From: Warburgia ugandensis
Lineage: Eukaryota > Streptophyta > Magnoliopsida > Canellales > Canellaceae
Direction of reading: 5' to 3'
DNA: 64,000 bases
NCBI GenBank assembly: GCA_035236585.1
Contig: CP141127.1
Span: 49,242,001-49,306,000 of the forward strand
Below are positions 44,666-56,762 of the stretch, piece after piece. Under the pieces are notes generated by a model. That model had not been told where the DNA came from. It searched no databases and saw nothing but the letters and a program-made list of their open reading frames with translations. Made by a program: the position numbers and the translations under genes. Within the stretch, counting starts at the first letter, position 1. Every line of letters begins with the position of its first letter.

Positions 44666-45829
44666 GCAATTTACAATGAGTCTTACCCATTGTAATAATC
44701 ATTCACATTCCACCACACATTCCTGTTTAGTCATGATATAAGTAAAGCAATGTTAACTTGCATGATTCTAGCCATCACATAGCACATGTACATACACATT
44801 TATTTGAACTCATATAAACATGATTGAAACAATTTAGCTTTATGTAAGCAACTACTATCATTCAACAATCAGGAGATACATCTTAAAGCATTCACTAGTA
44901 AACTTACATGTATGTTTTATTGCGTCTTGTTCATGCCAATTTCTAAAAATGCATTATAAGTTATTCTTATCATAATGATCAAGCGTGTGCTAGGATCGCT
45001 TATTGATTAGTTTTGGGAGTTTTATTTAGATTGGCTGATGCTTCTAATATGCACTAGGCCAGGTATAGCATGACTTCTATTTTGGATTTATATTCCCTTG
45101 AGTGTAGTATTGCATCACTCAATTTCTTTATCACGTAATGCTTTTAGCCTAAGGGAGTAAAGGCATGTATTAGTTCTCCTCATGAGGTTAGCTTTAGGTC
45201 ACTTTTTCTTAGGATCTGTATTGCTTAGTTAGCTAAGTCTTCATCAACATTGTTTGCATTTTTGTCATGGCCAAACACCACCAAAATGGGGCATGATTTG
45301 AAGCGTCAAATTCTTGTTTCCCTATGGAAATTTGTGCTCCAAGATAGTCCTCCACTTTGATGAAATTTGCAAGTATTTTACACTTTTGAAAGATAGCTTA
45401 CTATGTTCTTGATTAAACTCAAAGCAACTAGCATTAAAGTCTACATGTGCTAGTATACACACGCATTGTTGTTTACTCATTTTTCATACTTGAAAGTGCA
45501 TCAATTTTCTACAGAAATAAGCATTTATTTGCTTCAATTTTAGTCCCTGTTACCACTTGTCCTCAAGCACATACACACATCCATTTTTTGTTTTAAACAT
45601 GGTTAAGTGAAATGGAGTTATTAATGCTCAAATTATTCATTGGTGTTTCTTATACATTCATAAGAAAAAATTTAAACACATATCCAATGAAGATAATCGA
45701 AGGTGACAACATTACAACATGAAAAGATTACAAATATACTAATCCAATTTTACAAATTCAGTTAACCTATCTACACTACTCAACTGAGAGGGAGCGCTAT
45801 AAGTTTTAAATGTATGGTTCATTCTCGAT

Positions 45830-46030
45830 GCCTAAATCGGTAGTTAGGTTGAATAGTAACCTATGTTTAAAAATCCCTAGCATCATGTTTCTTTTCAAAA
45901 AATCAAGATTTTTAGAGAAATGAGTGTTACATTTCTATAGAAAATCTAGCAAAGTCTCTGCTACTTTTCAGACTTACGTATTTTAAGCATGCGAATGCGA
46001 TGTCCCTAACAAACACAATTTAAGTCAAAT
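45830..46030. repeat. Fragment related to the chromovirus-type LTRs
   Basis: TTTCTTTTC.AAAAAA.CA and GAGAAATGAGTGTTACATTTCTA match 13438-13490 of the LTR at 13290, as does the GGAGACT..(A)CTCCAT wording (46040). It is a short, old fragment of the same family within CACTA-2. Just right, CACCCATCTTTTGTTCTTAAAC is present twice (46380 and 46419), with a relative near 45585. Confidence 0.55.
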
Positions 46031-46255
46031 AATAATAAAGGAGACTCCAACTCCATCCATTCACATAAACATACAATATCTAACATATGTAGCAAACAAA
46101 CTGAAAGCAAATTAGATAAAGGATGCATGAAAATATAAACCTTCTTAGTATAGATATTTATAAAATAAAACTTACCGAAAACTAAACCTTGAAACTAACT
46201 TATCAATGAAGGCAACCTCTAAATATGGACCAACAATACAACTAAAACATGCAAT

Positions 46256-48240
46256 TAAAACTTAAGAGGAGTTCAAACGTGATGCATGTATCATAGAAAA
46301 CAATAAATGTCAAGTAATTCCGAAGTTCAAAGCACAACGTAAAAGAGCCATCATGAAATGGAGTTATTCATTACACACGCACCCATCTTTTGTTCTTAAA
46401 CGTAATTCCTTATACAAACACCCATCTTTTGTTCTTAAACATGGTTATGTGAAATGAAGTTATTCATTTGGAGCATAGAAATGGATGGAATAGAGTAGAA
46501 AATCTCATCCTGTGTATCTTTTTATCATTTTATTTTTATTTTGTCATCATTCTCTCATTCCATCTTTTAATTAGTTTTGGGTTTTTGATTACGTGTAGGT
46601 TAAGGATTAGGATCTTAATTTGGGGGAGACATTAGTAAAATTTATAGAGGTATTTCTAAAGCAAGAATCCTAATTCAAAAATTACATTAGACATAATTAT
46701 TGAATTCCATAAATGATATTGAAATATCTATCCTATGGAATTCAACGCTCACTTCTAGAAGAGAAAACCTCTTTTTACTCTATTTTTCATCCTCTTTCTT
46801 ATATGTAAAGATAAAATAGAATTTCTAATTAGAATTCCTTCCTAATGGAATTTCTAGATGGGTTTACTATTGGAATTCCTATAATATTTTCTAAATTGGG
46901 CATAAAAATTCCCTCTATTTTTAAGTATAGAGGATAGCTAAATTTCTAATCCTTCCTTAATGATAAGGGGGTTCCTTAACCTTAGAAGAAAAGGCTTGTA
47001 TTCTTTAAGATAAATTCACATGATAATTTTTTTCAATTTCAATTTATTTTTATTTTTTTCAATCTATCTCTTTGAATCCTAGGATTTCTAATAGAAAATT
47101 TTGTATTTCTAGAGTTCAAGCTTGGTTGATTCATTTTTATAAAAGTTGAAGTTCAAGGATGAAAAATCTTAACTTTCTAAGTGGATCCCCTAGAGTTCCA
47201 TACAACTTTTTTTTTCATTTACTTGCATTTACATTTTCTAAGAGGGGGTTTGGAAAGAGAGACCCATTCTCATTTTCTTTTCTTTAAAAGAACTATTTTA
47301 AGAGTAAAGAGCTTTTAAGGGAAGTGTCTAACATGATGTATGTAATGACTTTACCTAAACTAGAAGACAAACTACTTTTTTCACAGGTTTTCTTTTCATT
47401 TGGATTAAGTGAGGGAAGAAATTTTTTGTTTTTATCACATTTGATGAGAAACATCTTCTTTTGAAACTAAAATAAAAAGAATCTCTATCTCTCTCTTCTT
47501 AAGTGCCTTATAATGCTACTTAGAATAGTTAAAAAACATATTTCATTTGATCACAAGTTTCAAATCACTAGTTGTCAATTTTCAATTTTCAATTCTCAAG
47601 TTTCTAGTGAATCGTAAGTAAATTTCAATTCTACCATTCATTGCACTTAAATTCTTAGTGAGTTTCATGTTACTAATATCTCCTCTCTTATCATTCCAAT
47701 GTTATAGCTAGTTTCTAGTAAAAGCATTCTCATGTTTCCATCATATTTGTTTCATTCCATGATTAATTCATATTCAATGAACAATTTTGATCCATTTGCA
47801 TGTATTGATTTAGTTCTTTGCTTCTGGTTAACACATGTCTAGCTTAAATCTATTTTAAGTTTTAGTCTAGAGCATGTTTTTTATTCAATTTATTGTTTGC
47901 ATTCTAAATCTATTCTAGCCCATTAAAAATTCTATAGAAAAGCTTCTACCATTTTTTGCCTCTAATATAGCTTAATCATTCTTAGATTTTTTATTTTTTA
48001 TTTTCATGCATAGCCAAAAATCATATCCTTAGTCTCTTTCATGTTTCATATGTTTTTATATATCATGTAATTCATTTCTAGAGCATATTTCCAATCTTCA
48101 TTTGAATGCATCATTTGTCGAGATTAGTAACTACCTTTTGTTTTCTTTTTTACTTTGATGTGAATGTGTGTGATCTTTTTCTTTGAATGACTTACTTTAA
48201 ATGTTCTTGACTATCTAAATTATACTTAATCCTTATTATA
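46256..48240. other. No gene seen between the CACTA-2 genes
   Basis: AT-rich, T-rich on plus, with many TTTCTA and AATTCC repeats but no recognisable coding block or element ends. Confidence 0.4.
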
Positions 48241-48241
48241 C

Positions 48242-51042
48242 TTAAGATGATAAAATAGTTGACCATCTCTTATTGTGATCGTCTTGCTCATAAAATACTT
48301 GTTTTGCTTGAGATGCCAAAATACATTGATCATTTTTATAGCCGATCATGTTGAGGTCAACCAATGTCAATCTAAGGGCATTAATTTTGATGTTTTCTTT
48401 GTTGTGTTCCACCCAATTGCACTTAAACACAACCACAATTTTGAAAGTATAATCCAAGGCCATATCTCTCTTATAACCCCGTAATAAATATTATCCACCA
48501 CTATTGGCCTGTTATCTTTTGAACTGGAAAAGAATATAGCATTGACAATTAAGCTAACCCACTATTCTGTTGTACTTTTGAGTTATCACAGTCTTTCTTG
48601 TAAAAGCGATAACCATTGATGGCATATTTGACATATTTTATTACTTCTGGTCATGGTCCCATCACCATCTAACCCAATGACTCAGATATATCATTGCTTG
48701 ATAGTTCTTGCTGATCTTGAATCTATGTAGACACATATTAAGTAGGATATATGATTATTACAAATAAGTAAGATTATATATATATATATATATACATATA
48801 TATAGAATGTAGGTTATTAATTAAGTGTGAATATTTTCATTTTACCTTCTAAACGAAGTCAAGTATTGAAACTACGACAATGCTCAAATAACCACTTCTA
48901 TTTCTTTGCATAAATTGGATTCTTTTCCTTAAGGACATTCATGTACTTACTACATACACACACAAAAATTAATGGAGTGATCAAAGAAAATATAACCATC
49001 AACAATTAATTTTTACCTAAATGCATGATCAACTTACTCAATGTATGGTTAGAGTTCATCAACATTTCACAACCCATAAATATACTCATGGTCCTATTGT
49101 TTATAGTCAATGGTCGATACCCAACCACTTGATGGAGGTTCGCCAGCCTTGAGATCATGAAATGCAACCAATTGTTTCTTTCTTGGGATTCCAATTGCAT
49201 CAACTCTTAATAAGTACTCTGGGAGTTTGAGCTTCAACAAGGTTTTACACATTATTCTCCTCTCCTCTCCATCGAGAATATAATTTTCCTTAGGTAGGTG
49301 TGTTCCTCGACTGTCCCTATCCTCTGGATGCAACCTCCTCTTCAAACCCATCTTCATAAGATCCATTCGAGTTGCAAGTCCATCCTTTGTTTTTCTTAGG
49401 ATATTAAGCAAGGTATCAGTCAAGTTTTCACACAAATTCTTCTCAATGTTCATGACATCAAGCACATGGCATAGATGTAGTGATTTATAGTATGTAAGCT
49501 AAAACAATATTGATTTCTTCTTCCAACAACTTCTGCAATTACTTTTACCTAAACATTTACTTGATTTCTACTTTTCCCATAAAACATTAATGTTTTCAAT
49601 ATGCTTCAATACATGTCATCCTGTCAACATCTTTGGAAGTATCCTTATCGCTACACTACCGTTAAATTCTCCCTTCTTAAAATGATATGGGTAGTCTCTG
49701 CACAACCATCTTCCATGGCCAAGGAATGCCATTTTCCTACCATGTTTAAGTCTTACAACCCATGTTTGATCACTACAAATGGGACAAGCATTGTATCCCT
49801 TCATGGTGCATCCAAGCAAATTACTATACATAGGAAGTCACTTATTGTCCAAAACAGTATAGCCTTTAAGGTGAACAACTCTTTACTATGTGTGTTGATT
49901 GCTTCAATGTCTACATCCCATAATGACTCAATATCATCAATCAAGGGAGACAACTAAATGTCAATGTCATTCCTTAGCTGCTTTGGACCTAATATCAACA
50001 TAGTTAACACCATGAACTTCCTCTTCATGCATAGAGATGGTGGGAGGTTACAACAAAATAATACAACAAGCTAATAACTATACTTGCTGCTCATAGAACC
50101 AGGAGGATTAATCCCATTTGTAAATAATGCAAGTAATAGTTTTTTAATTTTTTTAGCAAAATTTGGACACATTAAGTTTACGAGCTTCCATGCTGGACTA
50201 TCTACTAGATGGCGTGAAAAGCAATCGGCTACTCTATCCTTGGCATGCCATACTAATTTCTTCAATGTTTCTATTATACAAAACATTCTTTTGAACTTTG
50301 GAATAGGGAGGAAGTACCATAGAACCTTTGTAGGAATGTTTATAATAGTCTCAATTTAATTCTTCTTTAACTTCCATCCTGAATGTCCACATGTTGGGCA
50401 TGTAGTTTTATCCTAGTGCTCCTTCCTATATAAGATGCAATCATTGGGACACACATGTATCTTCTCATACTTAAAGGCCAAGATTTTCTTTGCCTCTCAT
50501 GTGGACCTCGCCATTTATTATCCTTTAGTAGCATCTTACTAGCTACTTTCAAAACTTCTGTAAAACCTTCATCTAAAAATCAAGTCTTGATTTCACATTG
50601 TAAAGTTCTACTACTGCAGATAACTTGGTATAATCTTTACACTTAGGGTACAATGGCTCACTAGATTCCTCTAATGTAGTATGAAATTGTTTAAGATCAT
50701 CCTGAAAGTCATCATATGCATCTCAAAACATCAGTACGTCTATACTATCTCCAACACTTCCTACAATGTCTTGATCATATCTTTTAAGCCTTGTCAAGGG
50801 CTATGCGAAAGTTCTTCTTCATGCCAAATACATGGGTAATGGCTTTCATTGATTCCGTTGTCACACAAGTGTTCTGTCAACACCCTTATAGTTACTTTTT
50901 TTAAGTTTCCACATTTTGAGCATGGACAATGCATGTGATTATGATCAACACATGCCTTAAGTGTAAACTCCATGAAATTTTTTGTTCTCTGCTCATATTC
51001 TTTTGATGTTCTTGTCGCAATCATCCAAGCATATTTTTCCAT
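48242..51042 (-). pseudogene. CACTA-2 TnpD transposase (transposase_21/tnp2 family)
   Basis: TnpD proteins cut and join CACTA ends. Minus-strand pieces are in native order. The transposase-associated domain (51042-50794) begins MEKYAWM and has HCPCSKCGN and LTEHLCDNGI. I chose the Met at 51042 over an upstream one at 51063 because the family starts near that tryptophan. KLSAVVELYNVKS follows at about 50620-50580. The tnp2 core reads LKKLVWHAKDRVAD, DSPAWKLVNL and TNGINPPGSMSSKYSY (50265-50071). MLILGPKQLRNDIDI with LSPLIDDIE lies near 50005-49900. GYNACPICSDQT, LKHGRKMAFLGH and FKKGEFNG are at 49810-49640. A DUF4218 piece (LRKTKDGLATRMDLMKMG, KENYILDGEERRIMCKTL) spans 49465-49094. A DUF4216 end (FKCNWVEHNKE, LTLVDLNMIGY, ILASQAKQVFY) is at 48463-48242. 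Stops and shifts interrupt it. Confidence 0.88.
48775..48804. repeat. (AT)n microsatellite
   Basis: AT run with one interruption lies between the DUF4218 and DUF4216 parts of TnpD, probably intronic. Confidence 0.9.
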
Positions 51043-51099
51043 TATCACAAGAAATTGAAGCAAATCTGTGTGTATAGACTTATTAGATATTTAAAATTT

Positions 51100-51345
51100 A
51101 TTGACATTTAAAGTCGTTTAGATCTAAATACTTCAAAAATCAATAAATTTTGAAGTCGTTTATACGTAAATGACTTAAAATTTCACACTTTTGAAGTCAT
51201 TTGGGTCAAATGACTTTAGAAGTCCTTTCACACCAAAAAATTCCTCTTCGTGCCACACTTTTAAAGTCATTTTTCATTAAATGACTTCTTAACTCTATAC
51301 TTTTAAAGTCATTTTTTTCTAACTAACTTGTAAAATATTTACAAA
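51100..51345. repeat. CACTA-2 subterminal repeats (5' end in gene sense)
   Basis: About six copies of AAAGTCGTTTAGATCTAAAT..CTTCAAAA-type units and their inverses, matching the array at 40640-41105 and lying just outside the TnpD start, where they would overlap the promoter. Confidence 0.85.
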
Positions 51346-52819
51346 TTTGGCATTCAATATAATGACTACTTTCTGTCGACTTTAAAAGCCTCATGAGTAG
51401 TAGTGAAAACATAGTTTTTTAAAGATGAAATCTTGAATTGTCTTAAAAAATGTCAATTCTAAAGACAGAATCTTCAACAGTCTATAGAAACATTGTTTTC
51501 AAAGACTATTCTCATGAATCATCTTTAGAAACACCGCTTTGAAGGAGTTTTCCTTCAAGTGCATAGTTAGTCAACTGTAGGGTTGCAGGGTAAAATACTC
51601 AACAAGGGTATAATGTAAATTTAAAGTACCAAATTATTCTCCTATCATTATCCTAAGGGATTTACACTAGAAAGATTATAAGATGAGAGATTGATTTTAG
51701 ATAATTAACTATGATTGAATTTTAGGATTAGATATTATTCCTCTTTATAACTAAAGAAGTAGATAAAACTACAATCATTTTCATGGAATGTGGTTTCTTT
51801 GAAAATTTAACTTAAAAATTATTAGTCATTAGAAACTAGTTAGATTAGAAAATTTTAAGTATTCCATGTAAAACCTAACTATGATAAATTGAGGATTATT
51901 TCCACTATTTATTATAAAAGATAATGATATCAAATCAAAGAATTATACTGAAGGAAATTCTACCTTTTCTAAATTGAGATAAATTTAAATTAAATTTTTT
52001 AAGACATTAAGATATTAGAAATTAATGAGTGGTGTCCCCTGATATTATGCTAGGATCACTCTAATTCTATGAAAAAATAAACTATCCTAACATAAATTTG
52101 AATTTAAGATAAATTAACTAAATCTATATTAAAGTAATAAAAATTTAAATAAATAAAACTAATCTACAACTAAAGGAAGGAACCACTCTAGAAACCATGT
52201 TAAATAGTATCCACTTTCATCTATTTTTTCACTTAATTGTTACAATGATTGAGAAACAAAAAAATATTCAAGTAATAAAGATAAAAGAAACCAATAACAT
52301 TAAATATTTCCAAGTCCTAAGAATATTTTTCAACATGTGCTTAGTTCCTAGTGTGTCAAATGTATCCAAGAACCTTTAACTCAAATATCACTCAAATCCA
52401 ATAAGAAATCAAAGAGAAACATGCCTCTGTAGTTAGTATGGCTGTAACTTTGGAGAGTATCACCAACATTTCTGTTAAAAATAAACATTTGAAACTAGTT
52501 TCTATTTGCTATAGATTCATGTGCTGAATTGTTCCTTAATTAATTACTAGAAAATGAGACATTATACACTAAAATCAGATGAGAATTGAATTAGATATAA
52601 AGGTATAAAATTTAGTGCATGTTTTACTAATAATCAAAGTTGCAGATTTCTTCATACACTCTATCTTGTAAATCCAATTTGTTAGTAAAATTTCTCATAT
52701 AACTAAATTGATGTATGAAAATCCAACAATACGATTAGATTTTGTAGAAAACTAACATAGATAGATATATTTGATACAAAATATAAGGGGTTCATTACAA
52801 AAAGTAACAATACCGATTA

Positions 52820-54245
52820 CTATTTTCTTTGAGAAATCTCACACAAAACTTCATGAAGTTGCTAAAAAACCATATGAACCTCTTCCTAAGACTTAGCAAA
52901 ATGTTCACAATTGTCTAGATAATTAACACAAAAATAAAAACATGAGAGCCTTATCAATGATTTATATCAAGAATCAATACCAAATCAAAGTCGCACAAGG
53001 GAAAAATCTGAGGCTCTATTACTACACATCTGTAAGGGTAGTAATAGTGGAACAGGGGTGGAAAACTTTGATTTCACCATGTTTTCTTACTTTCCCCAAG
53101 TAGAAATCATTTGGAAAAAGACTAGAAAACTTGTTTCTAGCTTCCCGTCTGTCAAATTTGTTGATTTAACCTCTTACTTACTGTCATTCATGGCATTTAA
53201 AGGCTATGATGATAATAGTAGTAGGTGAAAGAGATGAACTAATAAGCATTATACAATCTTCTATGAATGAAGCTCCAAAACAAGATAACAGATATAAAAG
53301 CTTTCAAAGAACAATTATATTTACTTTAATTCAAGCAATCGCAAAGAAATAATTAATTATACAAAACCTCCCTTCAACTAATCCACACCTTGCTCTCCTC
53401 TCTTTTTCCACTCTCTTCTTACTCCCCTCTTTGTTTATATCTTTGGATGTCCAAGCCTCTTCCTAGTATAAAGAGTGTGTAGCTAATGTTTACAACTACT
53501 TCTCATCTCCTTGAGCCCCTCACTCACCTACCATTGATTCTTTCCTCTGATCATACCATCCATTGAAAGTAAATGGTTTTAGGTACTTTCTCTCCATAGA
53601 ATTAGCAGCTCCCTCTTATTTGCAAGAAGTCAAGGAATTAACTTGCTTCTAACTAGCAACTCTCCTTGTGATACATGGCACAACATAGAGCCACCATCCT
53701 TAAGATCTCCACCACTCATTCATCCAATTACTTGTGTTTTACTTGATCTCAACTCTAAGAACCCTTGATATGAGATCCCTTATCATCTCATATTATCCTA
53801 TACACTCCCTTAGCATCCGTGTGTTATACATTCATCTTTGCAGGCCCTTGATGTGTGTAAGAATGAAAGAGAGAGTGAGGCCCATGTATGATTTTCAACT
53901 TTCACACCATAATGTGAGTAGTTTTAGGCTTGCATGAGCTTGGTGGTGAAATAGATGAAATGATCCTCAAAGACTTAGGCTTTTGTTTCTTTAATTGATT
54001 TAGCTCATCAAAATTAGATCGATCTTAGCCGTCCAATTACATTTATGGTTGATTGACAACATAAATTGTTGATCAACTTGATCTCTCCTCTTGGATCTTA
54101 ACGTACAACTCTGACAGTACATTAAATTATGGTTTTAGTGTAAACCCATTATATGAGTGTAAAAATGATCAATCTAATGTACTAGAACGATACAAATTTT
54201 AGGGTTTTTGAATACAATATTGAGCACTCAATAGTGGGCACATAT
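52820..54245. other. Unassigned insertion-like segment in the array
   Basis: Array unit 5 wording fades at about 52820 and CACTA-1 subterminal wording (GGGCACATATGTACAATA) resumes at about 54232. Between them no gene is recognised. A CT-rich part at 53390-53440 and a minus-strand CTTTATACTAGG (about 53465-53476) look like an LTR promoter and leader. GATC-rich wording at 53995-54100 resembles the LTR at 13290 (16.0-17.2 kb). It is probably LTR-derived. Confidence 0.4.
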
Positions 54246-54249
54246 GTAC

Positions 54250-54450
54250 AATATCCGTCATTTTCAAGATGGAAACCTAAACTATCTTTTAAAAAATATA
54301 GTTTTTTAAATATGGAAGCTTAAATCATCTTTAGAAATGCCATTTCTAAAGACAAAACCTCAAACCATCTTTAGAAAATCATTTTTAAAGACGGTTCACA
54401 TGAAATATCTTTAGAAGATCACTTTGAGAGATAGTTCATATAATATGTCT
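54250..54450 (-). repeat. CACTA-1 subterminal repeats at the far end
   Basis: Units such as CATCTTTAGAAA.CATTTCTAAAGAC repeat here as in array units, but the run ends in ATATGTCTTCATTTTTTAAC instead of the foreign block that follows them in the array. This suggests the true outer end of CACTA-1. No clean terminus was found. Confidence 0.55.
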
Positions 54451-55163
54451 TCATTTTTTAACTATTTTTTATTAATTTTGTTCTAATTAACTTCCTACTA
54501 ATAGGTCGCACTCAATAGAAGCAATTTAGAACTATAAGAGTGATATTCTATTAGATCAGGCTCAACTAGTGAATCTTTTTAAGCAAACTAAAACTAACCA
54601 ATGATTAATATCAGTTGTGCATCTAACGTTATCAAACAATAGATCAATTTTTCTATAATCAATTATTAAACATAATCATGTGATCTTGGTCATTTAGATT
54701 GCTGATATGATTTTTAGCTAGGGATAGAAAGTAAAACAATTCATCGATTGTTGGAAAACTCAGATCTACATTGTTGATCAATGTTTTAGATCAATGCACA
54801 TACATCTAGTATTGTTGATCCACGTAACATAGATTGTTGATTTAGTAGACCAATAACTTTAATCATTGATCAACAACCTGATCCATGCTTTGGATAGCTG
54901 GATATGGTGTGCGTGTAGCCAATAGTAGTTGATGGTCATATTCACATTTTTTTGGCCATCCAATGGTCAAAATTCAATTTAATATATAAAACAAATAAGT
55001 TAGGGTTCTATATATGAGATTATCCTATTATTAAAATATTAAATCTTATCAGATCCATGACTCTTAACTCATAATCCATAGATGACTATACAAAACATGG
55101 ATTTGATAATTTCATAATTGCATTAAATATAAAAATGTGGGTACGAATTTTTTGGGATGTTAC
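54451..55163 (-). mobile_element. LTR fragment of the chromovirus-type family
   Basis: The right end GGGATGTTACA at 55163 matches the LTR end at 18303 (GGATGTTACA). In the minus sense it starts TGTAACATCCCAAAAAATTC, with a TATA-like CTCATATATAGAACCC at about 55003-55018. The left boundary is not visible and no target duplication could be tested. Confidence 0.5.
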
Positions 55164-55510
55164 AATAGGTCCTTAATTAGGTCTCCCTAAAGAAAGAAAA
55201 GATTGTGGAAATGTAAATGTCATGCACATGATGGGGGGAGGGGAGGGATTAAGATGGCTAGTGTATTGTGTGGGGTTATGATATCACAGAGGACCTACTA
55301 ATCAAATTGAAAGATATAATGTAGATAACATTAAGTATAAGAATTTAAATAAGAAAGAGAAACTTTGGATTTGCTTAGTGATCCACAATACTGTTTAGTA
55401 CTAGATCCATAACTAAGGTTATCCTAAAGAAAGAGAAACTTGTAAGACAATAAACAAAGCACTTAATAATCCATGATCCATGATGCTATAGTGTGTTGAT
55501 GGAAATAGTG

Positions 55511-55590
55511 AGGTTTCATGGAGAGATTAGCTTAACTAACATCTAATAGGGAGGCTTCATGGAGAGATTAGCTTAACTAACATTTGGAGG
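55511..55590. repeat. 2 x 41 bp tandem duplication
   Basis: AGG(T/C)TTCATGGAGAGATTAG and the following CTTAACTAACAT occur at 55511 and 55552 with one or two differences. Confidence 0.93.
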
Positions 55591-55741
55591 TGGAAAAAAA
55601 GTGTATTGGCTAATGGGGAAGGAGGATATATCTATGCACCCTCTTACAAAATTATGTAAAGAAACACAAAGAAAACTAAGTACAAAATATACCCATACCA
55701 TTAGTGGTACATCATCAACTATTCATGATAAGGTAAAAATG

Positions 55742-55950
55742 ACTAGAAATGGTATTCTATTTCAACACTCAACCTAAGACAGAATGTCATGTGAGCATTC
55801 TATTCTAGAATGTCCTGGGATATAATGACCATTAGCGATAATTTATTCCACGAATCCTATGATAGAATGACCATTAGTGATATTATGTTCAAGCACATCC
55901 TACGATTGAACAACCATTAGCGGTATTCTATTCTAGTACATGTCTTAGAA
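55742..55950. repeat. Minisatellite, unit about 42-43 bp, 4-5 diverged copies
   Basis: CCATTAGYGRTATT marks units at 55829, 55871 and 55914. An older unit starts near 55742 (AAATGGTATTCTATTTCAAC). Each has a TTCTATTCTAG string and an AATCCTA.GATAGAATGA string. Confidence 0.75.
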
Positions 55951-56186
55951 TTGTGTAGATAGCCCAAGAGGCCAGATCCCCATTCCCCACTTCTTTTTAA
56001 TATCACTCAGTTGACATACTCCCAAAGTTTTTTGTGGTAAATAAAAAGAAATTAAAAACTAAAAGAATAATACTCAAAATTCTATGACATATGATGTATT
56101 ACTTTTGGGCAAAAGTATACTTTAATTTGGATCACAATGGAAATGATAAACTCAATTTACAGACTAAAGTGGTACAATATATTCAC

Positions 56187-56570
56187 CACTAAAACTGAGA
56201 CTTTTGAAGATAGCAAAAAGAAGACAGTTTTCACACAACCATCTTGGAAAAAAAAAGAGAGATGATTATGAAAAAACCATCTTAGAAAATACATTTAACA
56301 AAGGGAAATCTCTTAAAAAGTTATTGGTGTGAGTGAAATTTTTTTTGGCAAAGGAGCTTAAGAATATGGTTAGAGAAAATCATCTTAAAAAATTATCCTT
56401 AAGAAGACAGTTGGAGAAACCATCTTAAAAGACCATAATTAATAATATGGTTTTTAGTAACCATCTTAAAAAATCCTAACAAAGAAGATGGTCTTTGAAA
56501 ATCATCTTTAAAAATCTTGGTTTTAAAGATGGTATTAAAAAATTGACTTTAAAAACCTAAGCTTGCTTAT
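56187..56570 (+). repeat. Left end of a third CACTA element with subterminal repeats
   Basis: CACTAAAACTGAGACTTTTG at 56187 is followed by about ten AAGATGGTTTTTGAAAACCATCTTAAAA-type half units in both orientations. The layout matches the CACTA-1 end at 18367 (CACTACTATAGTGGAGGTCT, then TTTGAAGATG). The right end was not found. The Myb/SANT-like gene downstream may be its cargo. Confidence 0.6.
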
Positions 56571-56589
56571 TAAACATCACATTACAATA

Positions 56590-56662
56590 TATCTTTTTCT
56601 TGTCTTCCCCGTCAACTCTCGTCAATCTGTGAACTGACAAAAGGATAACACTCTCCTTGATG

Positions 56663-56718
<56 letters not shown>

Positions 56719-56762
56719 CTCTCACCTGCATGCCATCCGATCATCTGATTTTGACTGTTGTG
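56590..56762 (+). other. Possible non-coding first exon with CT repeat
   Basis: Just inside the CACTA-3 subterminal repeats is a pyrimidine-rich stretch with a 51-base CT run. It ends at GTTGTG|GTAAGAAA, a good plant 5' splice site. A matching 3' splice site (TTTCTTTTCAG) directly precedes the Myb/SANT-like start codon at 59984. A CT-rich leader exon with a long intron is a common plant gene plan. This is inference only. Confidence 0.35.
56666..56716. repeat. (CT)25 microsatellite
   Basis: Uninterrupted 51-base CT run in the possible leader exon. Confidence 0.96.

Larger units (their letters stand above)
40614..51405 (-). mobile_element. CACTA-2: near-complete CACTA (En/Spm) element, 10792 bp
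   Basis: Ends are CACTATTACACAGGGGACTT at 40614 and, inverted, CACTACTACTCATGAGGCTT at 51405. AAA flanks both sides (40611-40613, 51406-51408), the 3-base duplication expected of CACTA elements. Subterminal arrays of GACTTCAAAAGTC / CTTTTGAAGTCGTTTAG units occur at both ends. Two genes run on the minus strand: TnpD first (51042-48242), then a TnpA/DUF8039/Ulp1-like gene (44430-41930), the usual plant order. Both are broken by stops, so the element is not autonomous now. Between the genes (44.4-48.2 kb) is about 3.8 kb of repeat debris, including an LTR fragment. It is inserted in unit 5 of the older CACTA-1 array. Confidence 0.88.
55164..56186. other. Gene-free segment with minisatellites
   Basis: No coding sequence recognised. 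It holds an imperfect AAAGAAAGAGAAACTT repeat (55350 and 55423) and the two tandem arrays listed separately. Confidence 0.5.

Noticed and set aside
49601-50359. Plus-strand open frames opposite TnpD
   Set aside because: Shadows of the minus-strand transposase, which has clear family motifs.
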